This document shows, in pieces, positions 16,350 through 24,219 of a DNA stretch of 64,000 bases. The notes below the pieces were generated by a model that worked only from the letters and a program-made list of their open reading frames with translations, was not told the DNA's origin and did not search any database. A program made the translations under genes and the position numbers. Each line of letters begins with the position of its first letter. Position 1 is the stretch's first letter. This DNA comes from SpSt-398 sp041752235 (GTDB lineage: Bacteria; Bacteroidota; Bacteroidia; Chitinophagales; Chitinophagaceae): the NCBI GenBank assembly GCA_041752235.1, contig JBGSHM010000001.1, positions 186,001 through 250,000 on the forward strand, in the 5' to 3' direction.

Positions 16350-17696
16350 TTATCGTCTTGAGACCTGTGGTATCACCGGCAGACTTTCATGCCCGGCCTC
16401 ATCCACGGACTGTATGGCAAAGAAATAATTGTCTTTGGAATATGGGATCGAAGCGGATGTAGCCGTCGTAAAGATCTTTTTCTCCCAAACCGGGCTGCTT
16501 GTTTCCCGAATGAGGATATAATAACCAGCGTTACGCCCTGTGAGCGGTGCCTTCCAATTCAGTTCGGTGAAATTGGTCAGCCTCCGCACTTCGATCTTTA
16601 CCTCTTCGGGCCGGGCGGGTGCCAGGGCCAGGTTGGCCAGGTTGGCAAGATTGAGCGCGGTGGTCTTCCGCAGGTATTCAAAATCCATAAATTCTTCGAG
16701 GTCGCCATATTGGATGCCATTTTCCTTGCGCACATCCTGGTGCTGGTGATAGAAATTCTCATTCATTTCACAGACACGGATAGCCGTAAACCCGCGGTTG
16801 ACAAAAGCCGTGTGGTCACCACCCCGGAGAAAGCGATCGTTTCGGTAAATAAGGGATACGGTTAAATGGTCCACATATCTTTCTCCCACTTCTTTCATGT
16901 AACGGGCCAGTTGACGCGAGGCTCCGTCATTCTCTAATCCCAGGCTGCGGATATTGGTAGCGGATTTCTCTGTTTCATAAGCAGGTAATCCTTCACTAAA
17001 GATTCTTACGCGGGTATTATTAATGATATTCGTTTCATTGCTATTATTACTCCCCATGATATCATTGTTCAACACCGCTTCAATTGGCCAGTTTTCTTTC
17101 TTTGCTTTTTCGGCCATAAAATGTGCCCCCAATAATCCTTGTTCTTCTCCACTAAAAGCCACAAAGAGAATAGTGGCAGGAAATGCATGTTTACTTAAAA
17201 TCCGCGCACACTCGATCACGGCGGCGGTGCCACTGCCATCGTCATTGGCACCGGGGGCATCTCCTGTGCGGTCCATGACGCTGGTTCGCATATTGTCCAG
17301 GTGACCACTGATGATAAATATCCTTTTGTCATTGGGATCGGTTCCTTTGAGCGTGCCCACCACATTGCCCAATAAGAGGAGTGCATCCACGCGTCGTCCA
17401 TCGGGTTGCAGGGTGGTGGTATCAATAATTGCGGTCAACCGGCCACCAGATTGTTTAGCAAATTCATTGAATTTGGCCAATACCCAATTACGGGCGGCGC
17501 CAATGCCGCGTTTGGGATCGGTTTGAGTACTCAGCGTATTGCGGGTACCAAAACCTACCATCGTATGAATATAGGATCGAAGTGAATCGGCATTGACTTC
17601 CGTTACCCATTTTTCAATTAGCGGGTCTTTGTGGATGATGGTTTGCGCCGAGGCGGAAACGGTACCTAGCAATAGTAAAATGGGGAGAAGTCTCAT
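16350..17696 (-). CDS. secreted M28 family aminopeptidase with C-terminal Fn3-like domain
   Basis: 448 residues from the ATG at 17694-17696, which opens a signal peptide (MRLLPILLLLGTVSASAQ). The frame extends further upstream but only through a palindromic repeat. M28 metal ligands are in order: GHLDN (His132, Asp134), NDDGSG (Asp152), GEEQG (Glu184/185), NNDIMG (Asp212) and GGDHTAF (His near 291). These co-catalytic zinc peptidases release N-terminal amino acids from peptides in the periplasm or outside the cell. Residues about 355-448 (VRRLTNFTELNWKAP to SVDEAGHES) look like a fibronectin type III domain. Confidence 0.88.
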   Translation of the reverse strand: MRLLPILLLLGTVSASAQTIIHKDPLIEKWVTEVNADSLRSYIHTMVGFGTRNTLSTQTDPKRGIGAARNWVLAKFNEFAKQSGGRLTAIIDTTTLQPDGRRVDALLLLGNVVGTLKGTDPNDKRIFIISGHLDNMRTSVMDRTGDAPGANDDGSGTAAVIECARILSKHAFPATILFVAFSGEEQGLLGAHFMAEKAKKENWPIEAVLNNDIMGSNNSNETNIINNTRVRIFSEGLPAYETEKSATNIRSLGLENDGASRQLARYMKEVGERYVDHLTVSLIYRNDRFLRGGDHTAFVNRGFTAIRVCEMNENFYHQHQDVRKENGIQYGDLEEFMDFEYLRKTTALNLANLANLALAPARPEEVKIEVRRLTNFTELNWKAPLTGRNAGYYILIRETSSPVWEKKIFTTATSASIPYSKDNYFFAIQSVDEAGHESLPVIPQVSRR

Positions 17697-17738
17697 GGCA
17701 GATGTTTGTCTTGTAAATTTAGGGTTTTTATCCCTTGT

Positions 17739-17912
17739 GCTGTGCGGCTGCTGTGCGAGACTGGCTGTGCGAGACCTCCGGTCTCGCACTATTCTCTTGT
17801 CGCCTCTGGCGACTCGAATAAAATACTTTTTTGAAAATATAAATAGATCGTGTCGCCAGAGGCGACGTGACAAACGTGCGAGACCGGAGGTCTCGCACAG
17901 CAGCCGCACAGC
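17739..17912. repeat. nested palindromic repeat between rarA and the M28 gene
   Basis: Outer arms (GCTGTGCGGCTGCTGTGCGA and its complement) and middle arms (GTGCGAGACCGGAG with CTCCGGTCTCGCAC) enclose inner arms GTCGCCTCTGGCGAC and GTCGCCAGAGGCGAC. The left side carries an extra 14-bp duplication (TGGCTGTGCGAGAC). It ends one base before the rarA stop codon. Confidence 0.85.
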
Positions 17913-17913
17913 T

Positions 17914-19176
17914 TTAGTACCCATACTTCTTCTTCCACAGATCCCTCAAATGCTTGCGCATTTCTTCTTCTCTGGCGTTGGCGCCGGGTTGATAGAAGGA
18001 TGTGCCCGCGATTTCGGGTGGCAGGTATTCCTGCGGCGAGAAATTCTTTTCATAATTGTGTGAGTATTCATATCCCTTGCCATAGCCTTCACTTTTCATC
18101 AGATTGGTGGGGGCATTGCGGATATGCAAGGGAACGGGCAGGTCGCCTTTTTGCTTGACGATACTACTGGCGCTTGCGATGGCCAGGGTGGCCGCATTGC
18201 TTTTGGCACTGGAGGCCAGATAGATCGCGCATTGGGAAAGAATGAGATTGGATTCGGGATAACCGATCTTGTTTACCGCGTCAAATGTGGCGTTGGCCAG
18301 CACGAGGGCGGTGGGGTTGGCGTTGCCGATGTCCTCAGCCGCTGAAATGAGCATGCGGCGGGCGATGAATTTGACATCTTCCCCGGCTTCGATCATACGC
18401 GCCAGCCAATAGACGGCCGCATTGGGATCGCTGCCGCGAATGGACTTGATAAAGGCAGAAATGATATCATAGTGTTGCTCGCCTGACTTATCATAGCGGG
18501 CAATACGTTGCTGCGCGATCTTTGTCACCAGGTCATCGCTGAGTTCGGAACCAGGGGGTAGAGTCTCTGCGCAGAGTTCAAGCAGATTAAGCAGTTTGCG
18601 TCCATCTCCTCCGGAAATAGTAAAGAGAGCATTGGTTTCGCGAATGTCGAGGGCACGGTTCCGCAGGCATTCATCTTTTTCTATTGCCTGTTTCACCAAT
18701 TGCTGGAGGTGTCTTTCCTCCAACGCTTTTAATATATATACCTGACAACGGCTGAGCAAGGCGGCATTGACTTCAAAGGAAGGGTTTTCCGTCGTGGCAC
18801 CAATGAGGGTGATGGTGCCTTTTTCTACTGCTCCAAGTAAGGCATCCTGTTGCCCCTTATTAAACCGGTGGATCTCGTCGATAAAAAGAATGGCCCCGGG
18901 GCGGGTGCGTGCCTGTTCGATCACATCGCGGACATCTTTAACGCCGGCGGCGATGGCACTGAGTGTAAAAAAAGGAACCTGTAAGGTATGGGCAATAATA
19001 TTGGCGATGGTGGTTTTACCGGTACCTGGCGGCCCCCAGAGGATAATGGAGGGGACCTTATTGATCTCTATGGCATTTTGCAATATACTTCCCTTGCCGG
19101 TCAGGTGTTCCTGGCCTATGAGGTCCTGAAGTTTTTCAGGGCGTATTCGTTCGGCAAGAGGAATGGATGTAATCAC
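17914..19176 (-). CDS. rarA: replication-associated recombination protein A (MgsA/RarA AAA ATPase)
   Basis: 420 residues from a GTG at 19174-19176, placed just before IPLAERIRPEKLQDLIGQEH, the usual N-terminus; a TTG 10 codons upstream (19206) is an alternative, and no ATG is available. Clamp-loader-like AAA motifs: Walker A GPPGTGKT (48-55), Walker B FIDEIHRF, sensor 1 GATTENPSF and arginine finger SRC. The C-terminal tetramerisation domain is present (IKSIRGSDPNAAVYWLARM; IGYPESNLILSQCAIYLA). RarA acts at stalled or gapped replication forks with SSB. Its C-terminus (LWKKKYGY) meets the palindrome at 17912. Confidence 0.93.
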   Translation of the reverse strand: MITSIPLAERIRPEKLQDLIGQEHLTGKGSILQNAIEINKVPSIILWGPPGTGKTTIANIIAHTLQVPFFTLSAIAAGVKDVRDVIEQARTRPGAILFIDEIHRFNKGQQDALLGAVEKGTITLIGATTENPSFEVNAALLSRCQVYILKALEERHLQQLVKQAIEKDECLRNRALDIRETNALFTISGGDGRKLLNLLELCAETLPPGSELSDDLVTKIAQQRIARYDKSGEQHYDIISAFIKSIRGSDPNAAVYWLARMIEAGEDVKFIARRMLISAAEDIGNANPTALVLANATFDAVNKIGYPESNLILSQCAIYLASSAKSNAATLAIASASSIVKQKGDLPVPLHIRNAPTNLMKSEGYGKGYEYSHNYEKNFSPQEYLPPEIAGTSFYQPGANAREEEMRKHLRDLWKKKYGY

Positions 19177-19210
19177 AATTAAAGATACATTAAGGCTTTC
19201 ACCCAATGGC

Positions 19211-19238
19211 TAATAGCTATTAGCTTTTAGCTGTTAGC
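19211..19238. repeat. heptad array (4 units) overlapping the aspS 3' end
   Basis: TAATAGC, TATTAGC, TTTTAGC, TGTTAGC. The aspS stop codon (19220-19222) and the last residues LTAKS are encoded within it. Confidence 0.85.
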
Positions 19239-21049
19239 TTCAGGAAAAGCTCATCCAATTGTTTTTGATCTATGGTGGCAGGGGCATCCAGCATCACATC
19301 ACGTCCGGAGTTGTTCTTGGGGAAGGCGATAAAATCACGGATGCTTTCGCTGCCTCCTAAGATCGCACAGAGCCGGTCAAATCCAAAGGCGATTCCACCA
19401 TGGGGTGGTGCGCCATATTCAAAGGCTCCCAGCAGAAATCCAAACTTGTGTTGTTGTTCTTCCTTATCCATGCCCAGGGCGGCAAACATTTTTTCCTGCA
19501 ATTCCCGTTGGAAGATCCGGATGGAGCCACCGCCGATCTCATTTCCATTCAATACCATATCGTAGGCATTGGCTTTGATGGCCGCATAGGGATGCTCCAG
19601 GTATTTGGAGGCATCGGCAATACGCGGATCATTTCCGATCATGGTAGGGATATCGGAGGGCTTGGGGGAGGTAAAGGGGTGGTGACGGGCGACCCAGCGG
19701 TTTCCTTCCTCATCGTATTCAAAGAGGGGGAAATCGAGTACCCAGAGTAATTTGAATTCATCTTTTCGACGCAGTCCCAGCCGCTCACCCATTTCGAGAC
19801 GAAGTTCACTGATGGCTTTGCGGGTCCTTTCTTCCGCGCCGGCAAGGATCAATACCAGGTCACCGGCTTTTGCACCAGCGGCATCGGCGATCGCTTTTAA
19901 TTTTTCTTCATTATAGAATTTATCGACACTGCTTTTATAGGTGCCGTCGGTATTACATTTAATAAAGACCAATCCCTTCATCCCGATCTGCGGGCGTTTT
20001 ACCCATTCGGTCAGTTCATCGGTTTGCTTGCGGGTGTATTCGCTGCAGCCGGGAGCAGCAATGGCGACCACGGTTTCAGCGCCATCAAAGACCTGAAAAT
20101 TCGCGCCATCGATCAGCGAAGAGATCGATGTCTTGGTTTGATAGGTATGGGCCGGGAATTTCAGGTTGCAGACCTTCATCCCGAAACGAATATCGGGTTT
20201 ATCATTGCCATAGGTCCACATGGCTTCTTCCCAGGTAGTGCGTTCTACTTTTTCCGTATAGGCGATCCCTTTTACTTCGAGGAAGATGGATTTCACCATG
20301 CCTTCGAACATGTTCAAAATATCCTCCTGCTCTACAAAGGCCATTTCGCAGTCGATCTGTGTGAATTCAGGCTGGCGGTCAGCACGAAGGTCTTCATCGC
20401 GAAAACATTTCACGATCTGGTAGTAACGGTCATATCCACTCACCATCAGCAACTGCTTAAAGGTTTGGGGACTTTGTGGCAGGGCATAGAACTGATTCGG
20501 GTTCATACGCGAGGGAACCACGAAGTCACGCGCTCCTTCGGGCGTGCTTTTGATCAGGAAGGGAGTTTCAATATCCATGAACCCTTGCTGGTGCAGGTAA
20601 TTACGGGCGGCGCGGTTAACGGAATAACGCAGTTCCAGGTTTCTCTTTACCGCACCGCGGCGAAGATCAAGGTAACGGTATTTCATCCGCAGGTCATCTC
20701 CTCCATCTGTATCATCCTGGATGGTGAAGGGGGGAACAGCGGACTTATTCAATATGGTAAAGGCGGTCAGCACGATCTCGATATCGCCGGTAGGGATGGC
20801 GGGGTTCTTGTTGGAACGTTCACTGACCTTTCCGGTGGCTTGTAACACAAATTCACGGCCAAGCGGGTTAGCATCCAGTTGGGCTTGCAGTTCTTCACCC
20901 AATAATAACTGGGTGATACCATAGCGATCGCGGAGATCCACAAAGGTGATCGCGCCAAATTTGCGTATGGTCTGGACCCAACCGGCCAGGGTCACTTCTT
21001 TGCCGGCATCAGCAAGCCGGAGTTCGCCACAGGTATGCGTTCTGAACAT
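19220..21049 (-). CDS. aspS: aspartyl-tRNA synthetase
   Basis: 609 residues, bacterial type. The N-terminal OB-fold anticodon-binding domain covers about 1-110 (LAGWVQTIRKFGAITFVDLR). The class II core carries motif 1 around KYRYLDLRR, motif 2 FRDEDLRADRQPEFTQID and motif 3 GFDRLCAILGG near the C-terminus. A GAD-type insertion lies near 285-420. It charges tRNA-Asp with aspartate; the long bacterial form can be discriminating or non-discriminating, which is not decidable here. The final residues derive from a heptad repeat. A TATATTTG box at 21075-21082 is a likely -7 element. Confidence 0.97.
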   Translation of the reverse strand: MFRTHTCGELRLADAGKEVTLAGWVQTIRKFGAITFVDLRDRYGITQLLLGEELQAQLDANPLGREFVLQATGKVSERSNKNPAIPTGDIEIVLTAFTILNKSAVPPFTIQDDTDGGDDLRMKYRYLDLRRGAVKRNLELRYSVNRAARNYLHQQGFMDIETPFLIKSTPEGARDFVVPSRMNPNQFYALPQSPQTFKQLLMVSGYDRYYQIVKCFRDEDLRADRQPEFTQIDCEMAFVEQEDILNMFEGMVKSIFLEVKGIAYTEKVERTTWEEAMWTYGNDKPDIRFGMKVCNLKFPAHTYQTKTSISSLIDGANFQVFDGAETVVAIAAPGCSEYTRKQTDELTEWVKRPQIGMKGLVFIKCNTDGTYKSSVDKFYNEEKLKAIADAAGAKAGDLVLILAGAEERTRKAISELRLEMGERLGLRRKDEFKLLWVLDFPLFEYDEEGNRWVARHHPFTSPKPSDIPTMIGNDPRIADASKYLEHPYAAIKANAYDMVLNGNEIGGGSIRIFQRELQEKMFAALGMDKEEQQHKFGFLLGAFEYGAPPHGGIAFGFDRLCAILGGSESIRDFIAFPKNNSGRDVMLDAPATIDQKQLDELFLKLTAKS

Positions 21050-21074
21050 AGGGGAAATATTAATGAAAATCGCG

Positions 21075-21082
21075 CAAATATA
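21075..21082 (-). promoter_or_regulatory. candidate -7 box for aspS
   Basis: TATATTTG on the minus strand, a perfect TAnnTTTG match 25 bp before the aspS ATG. No well-placed TTTG -33. Confidence 0.45.
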
Positions 21083-21215
21083 CGGACAAATTAGCGAAGG
21101 GGCTATTACCTAAGCAATTGGAAAACAGGCTTTGGGTTCGAAAATAGAAATATTACTGCGTAAAACTTGCAAAGGCGGGGGGCGTTATCTACTTTTAGCT
21201 CTCCGAACCCGACTC

Positions 21216-22001
21216 ATGAAAACTGTATTGCGAAAACTTAAACGGTTGTTCACACCGGACAGGTCTGTACCTGTAGCGCCCAAACCGGTGGTTCCAGTTC
21301 CCCTCGAATTGGTGTCGGAATTTGTATACAACAACTACTCCTTTATTATTGGTGGATATATCAACTATTTCAACGAGCTGGATGAGCCGATGAAGCGCCG
21401 CTTTGTTGACCGGGTACACCATTACCGGATGTCGAAGACCTTTCATTATGTAGGATTGGAAGAGCGGGAGGAGATCCCCGTCCTGGTCAGCGCCTCGGCG
21501 GTCCAGGTCACTTTTGGGTTAGACAATTTCCTGATGGACAGTTTCAAGGATATCCATGTACTGGCCGATGCCTATCAGGTGGATAGTGATAAAGAACTCT
21601 ATATCGGTCATGTGGCACCGGAAGGGATCTATCTGTCCTGGAAACATTTTCTTTACGGCTATGCCGTTAGCAACGACAATATCAATGTAGCCTTGCATGA
21701 AATGAGTCATGCACTGCTGTATAATAACTTCTTTGCACCTTATGGAGAGGATAAAGAGTTTCGGTTGAATTATGAGAAATTCTCAACGACAACCGGACCG
21801 ATCATTGCCGATGTCATCACTCGTCGCCGGAGTTACCTGCGGAGTTATGCCTATAGCAATATCCATGAGTTTTGGGCCGTGAGTGTGGAAGCTTTTTTTG
21901 AAAGCCCCGAGGGATTGAAGATGAACATGCCTCAGTTGTATGAAGCCCTTTGCAAAGTATTGAACCAGGATCCAATATCCCGAAATAAAATCATAAACTA
22001 A
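21216..22001 (+). CDS. mtfA: MtfA-type zinc peptidase (M90)
   Basis: 261 residues from the ATG at 21216, which starts MKTVLRKLKRLF; an in-frame start 28 codons earlier is unlikely. The zinc-peptidase motif HEMSHALLYNN has HEMSH at 161-165, and the downstream glutamate ligand is in the IHEFWAVSVEAFFESP block near 222. The architecture matches MtfA/DUF980, a cytoplasmic peptidase that in E. coli binds the Mlc repressor and modulates glucose uptake; the role in Bacteroidota is unknown. It is transcribed divergently from aspS. Confidence 0.85.
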   Translation: MKTVLRKLKRLFTPDRSVPVAPKPVVPVPLELVSEFVYNNYSFIIGGYINYFNELDEPMKRRFVDRVHHYRMSKTFHYVGLEEREEIPVLVSASAVQVTFGLDNFLMDSFKDIHVLADAYQVDSDKELYIGHVAPEGIYLSWKHFLYGYAVSNDNINVALHEMSHALLYNNFFAPYGEDKEFRLNYEKFSTTTGPIIADVITRRRSYLRSYAYSNIHEFWAVSVEAFFESPEGLKMNMPQLYEALCKVLNQDPISRNKIIN

Positions 22002-22014
22002 AATTCCGGGAACT

Positions 22015-22116
22015 ATGTTAACAATCGCCGCCATTTATCTCTTCAGAAAACATGTGCTGAAGAAGGAAAGTAATTTACGTTTTTCACTGCCGTTGATCGG
22101 CTCGGTTTCTATTTGA
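22015..22116 (+). CDS. possible 33-residue ORF after mtfA
   Basis: ATG at 22015 opens a short frame starting MLTIAAIYLFRKHVLKKE. Its TGA stop (22114-22116) falls inside the first heptad of the array at 22113. The N-terminus is hydrophobic, followed by a basic stretch. It is too short to assign to a family and could be chance or a remnant of a longer gene cut by the repeat. Confidence 0.25.
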   Translation: MLTIAAIYLFRKHVLKKESNLRFSLPLIGSVSI

Positions 22117-22177
22117 ATAGTGAATAGTGAATGGTGAATAGTGAATGACCATTCACCATTCACTATTCACCATTCAC
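22113..22177. repeat. inverted heptad array between convergent genes (C1)
   Basis: Five forward units (TTGAATA, GTGAATA, GTGAATG, GTGAATA, GTGAATG), a 2-bp AC, then four reverse units (CATTCAC, CATTCAC, TATTCAC, CATTCAC). The period is exactly 7 bp throughout and the halves can pair. Confidence 0.93.
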
Positions 22178-22189
22178 TTTCCACCTCCC

Positions 22190-22591
22190 TCACATCGTCA
22201 CATAATGCTTCTCTCGCATTTCGCGGGGACGTACCAGCGCATAATAATAGGCCAGTATAGCTGCTCCGATCAGGAAAGGGATCAGGGCCAGGTGTTTTCC
22301 TTCGAAATGCCGCCATACAGGTATTTCATCAAAGCCAAAGAATTCGCTGATCATCCAGTAGCTGTTCGCTGAGATCCAAAAAGCGATGGCGAGGTTATGC
22401 GCCAACTCCGATTTGATCTGCCGGGTGCGCCAGCCTATATAGATCGCCACAGCCAAAGTAGGCCCGATCATTAATACTCCCAATACTTTCCAGATCATAC
22501 ACCAGGAAATATCTTTCAGTAGCCAAAAAACGATATGGAGGTTTTCGAGGCGTCGGTATTTGGCGGGGATGGCGTATTGTTGGTTGGGCAT
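22190..22591 (-). CDS. small integral membrane protein of unknown function
   Basis: 133 residues from the ATG at 22589-22591; the open frame continues upstream only through heptad repeats (22597-22631). Three hydrophobic segments are visible at about 30-52 (IWKVLGVLMIGPTLAVAIYI), 66-86 (LAIAFWISANSYWMIS) and 103-122 (ALIPFLIGAAILAYYYAL), with charged loops. I do not recognise a family. The gene stands alone, convergent with mtfA and divergent from the FAD oxidoreductase. Confidence 0.7.
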   Translation of the reverse strand: MPNQQYAIPAKYRRLENLHIVFWLLKDISWCMIWKVLGVLMIGPTLAVAIYIGWRTRQIKSELAHNLAIAFWISANSYWMISEFFGFDEIPVWRHFEGKHLALIPFLIGAAILAYYYALVRPREMREKHYVTM

Positions 22592-22596
22592 GGGAG

Positions 22597-22631
22597 GGGA
22601 GTTGTATGTTTTGGGTTCTAAGTTATAGGTT
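22597..22631. repeat. heptad array (5 units) in front of a start codon (H)
   Basis: GGGAGTT, GTATGTT, TTGGGTT, CTAAGTT, ATAGGTT: 7-bp words anchored by a terminal GTT, directly 5' of the gene that starts at 22591. Confidence 0.75.
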
Positions 22632-22640
22632 TTTAGAAAA

Positions 22641-22717
22641 CCTGGCGTTCCATAGCGCCCTCGCATCTTAGCGGTCAAATTCACCGCTAAGACGCGAGGG
22701 CGCTATGGAACGCCAGG
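22641..22717. repeat. 35-bp-arm hairpin between divergent genes
   Basis: Arms 22641-22675 and 22683-22717 are reverse complements with one mismatch (CCTGGCGTTCCATAGCGCCC at the left end); the loop is CAAATTC. Both neighbouring genes start here rather than end, so a terminator role is unlikely. Confidence 0.9.
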
Positions 22718-22720
22718 GGT

Positions 22721-22728
22721 TATATTTG
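22721..22728 (+). promoter_or_regulatory. candidate -7 box of a leaderless transcript (FAD oxidoreductase)
   Basis: TATATTTG ends 4 bp before the ATG at 22733, so the expected start of transcription falls on or next to the start codon. The -33 position lies in the hairpin arm. Confidence 0.45.
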
Positions 22729-22732
22729 CAAG

Positions 22733-23791
22733 ATGGTAGTGGATTATTTGATCATTGGACAGGGTATTGCCGGGACATGGCTGAGTTATTTTTTGTCCAA
22801 AACAGATAAGACCTTTCTGGTGATCGATCAGGCTGACCCGGCGAGTTCTTCCCGGGTAGCGGCTGGCCTGATCAATCCGGTGACCGGTCGCCGGGTGGTC
22901 AAGACCTGGATGATCGATGAGCTCCTTCCCTTTGCTGAAAAGCAATACGATCAATTGGGGGCTGAGCTGGGAATAAAAGCCATTTCCCGTAAGGCCATCA
23001 TCGATTTTTTTTCCGCCCCGGATATCAAGATCGCTTTCGAATCACGGTTAGAGAAAGGTGAAGACTATATCGCTAAAGGGCCCGATGACCTGCTGGCTGA
23101 TATTTTTCATCCAGGTTTTGGGTGCGGGATCGTGGATCCGGCTTATACCGTTCATCTGGACCTGCTATTACCTGCCTGGCAAAAACGATTGGAAGAAAAA
23201 GGACAACTAAGAAACGAGCGATTTGAAGAAAACGAATTGGTCGTCAGTGAAGACTCGGTCACCTACCGGGATATGGTGGCCCATCGGATCATTTATTGTG
23301 ATGGGGCTGCAGCCGCTCAATCCCGTTTTTTTTCCCGCCTGCCATTTGCCATGCACAAAGGCGAAGCCCTGATCCTTGAGATACCCGATCTGCCCAAAGA
23401 AAATATTTATAAAAAAGGATTGACGCTGGTGCCTTTGTCAGGCGAAAACCTTTTCTGGTTAGGATCGAATTATATCTGGGATTTTGAGGATGCGCTTCCC
23501 ACCGAAGGGTATCGGACAGAGGCCATCCAAAAATTGAATAACTGGCTCAAGCTACCCTATAAAGTCCTTGACCATAAAGCCGCGGTTCGACCAGCCACCA
23601 TTGAGCGACGTCCCTTTATAGGCCTGCATCCCTTGTATCCCGTCGTCGGTATTTTTAATGGCATGGGGACAAAAGGCTGTTCACTCACTCCTTATTTCGG
23701 GGATCAATTCGTACGGCATTTAGTAAAGGGAAATGAATTGTTGCCCTTGGTGGATGTGGGGAGGTTTGCGAGGGTGTTGCGGGGAGGATGA
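22733..23791 (+). CDS. FAD-dependent oxidoreductase (DAO/GlpO-like fold)
   Basis: 352 residues. The dinucleotide-binding motif is GQGIAG at 9-14, with the acidic end of beta-2 in LVIDQ and the SSSRVAAGLINPVTGRR stretch typical of the DAO family of amine/amino-acid oxidases. A second FAD contact is near ATIERRPFIGLHP and FNGMGTKGC. Flavin oxidases of this kind act on amino acids or secondary amines; the substrate is unknown. The stop codon TGA (23789-23791) lies inside the first GGATGAC unit of the following heptad array, so the repeat may have set the C-terminus (VLRGG). Confidence 0.85.
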   Translation: MVVDYLIIGQGIAGTWLSYFLSKTDKTFLVIDQADPASSSRVAAGLINPVTGRRVVKTWMIDELLPFAEKQYDQLGAELGIKAISRKAIIDFFSAPDIKIAFESRLEKGEDYIAKGPDDLLADIFHPGFGCGIVDPAYTVHLDLLLPAWQKRLEEKGQLRNERFEENELVVSEDSVTYRDMVAHRIIYCDGAAAAQSRFFSRLPFAMHKGEALILEIPDLPKENIYKKGLTLVPLSGENLFWLGSNYIWDFEDALPTEGYRTEAIQKLNNWLKLPYKVLDHKAAVRPATIERRPFIGLHPLYPVVGIFNGMGTKGCSLTPYFGDQFVRHLVKGNELLPLVDVGRFARVLRGG

Positions 23792-24219
23792 CGGATGAGG
23801 GATGTTGGATGTTGGATGTTGGATGACGGATGACGGATGACAGATGACGGTGTTTCTATGTTTGACCATTTCTTTGCCCCGGAGGGGCACCCCACCTGTA
23901 GCCTCAATATCACAGTATCATCCCAAGACCCCGGAGGGGTCGCCCATTTTTCAATTAAATTTTGGTATTGGGTCGAATTTAAATTTGAATATTGATACGA
24001 TATTATTTCTAGGAGGCTCCTCCGGAGCCTTTGGAAAATACAATTTATTCGGGGCTACAGGTGGGGTGCCCCTCCGGGGCAAAGAAATGGTCAAACATAG
24101 AAACACCGTCATCTGTCATCCGTCATCTGACCTCCGTCATCCGTCATCTGTCATCTGTCATCTGTCATCCGTCATCCAACAACCAACATCCCTCATCCCT
24201 CATCCCTCACCCCTCACTC
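23786..24219. repeat. heptad arrays flanking the inverted-repeat element (B2)
   Basis: Left: nine units GGATGAC/GGATGAG/GGATGTT/AGATGAC (23786-23848). Right: about sixteen units of CGTCATC, TGTCATC, CAACATC, CCTCATC and CCTCACC to 24219. The stops of both convergent genes (23789-23791 and 24214-24216) lie inside the arrays. Nothing else is recognisable in this 420-bp spacer. Confidence 0.92.
23841..24115. mobile_element. MITE-like inverted-repeat element, copy 2
   Basis: Arms 23841-23903 and 24053-24115 are perfect reverse complements over 63 bp and contain the same landmarks as copy 1 (GCCCCGGAGGGGC, then CCCACCTGTAGCC). The interior (TCGCCCATTTTTCAATTAAA and ATCACAGTATCATCCCAAGA) matches the interior of copy 1 read on the other strand, so the copies lie in opposite orientation. 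No ORF. Confidence 0.6.

Noticed and set aside
17697..17924. 76-codon N-terminal extension of the M28 peptidase
   Set aside because: It is translated palindrome and overlaps the rarA end; the signal peptide begins at 17696.
23786..24219. Repeat array resembling a CRISPR
   Set aside because: The 7-bp words are contiguous and degenerate, with no spacers of constant length and no cas genes nearby.
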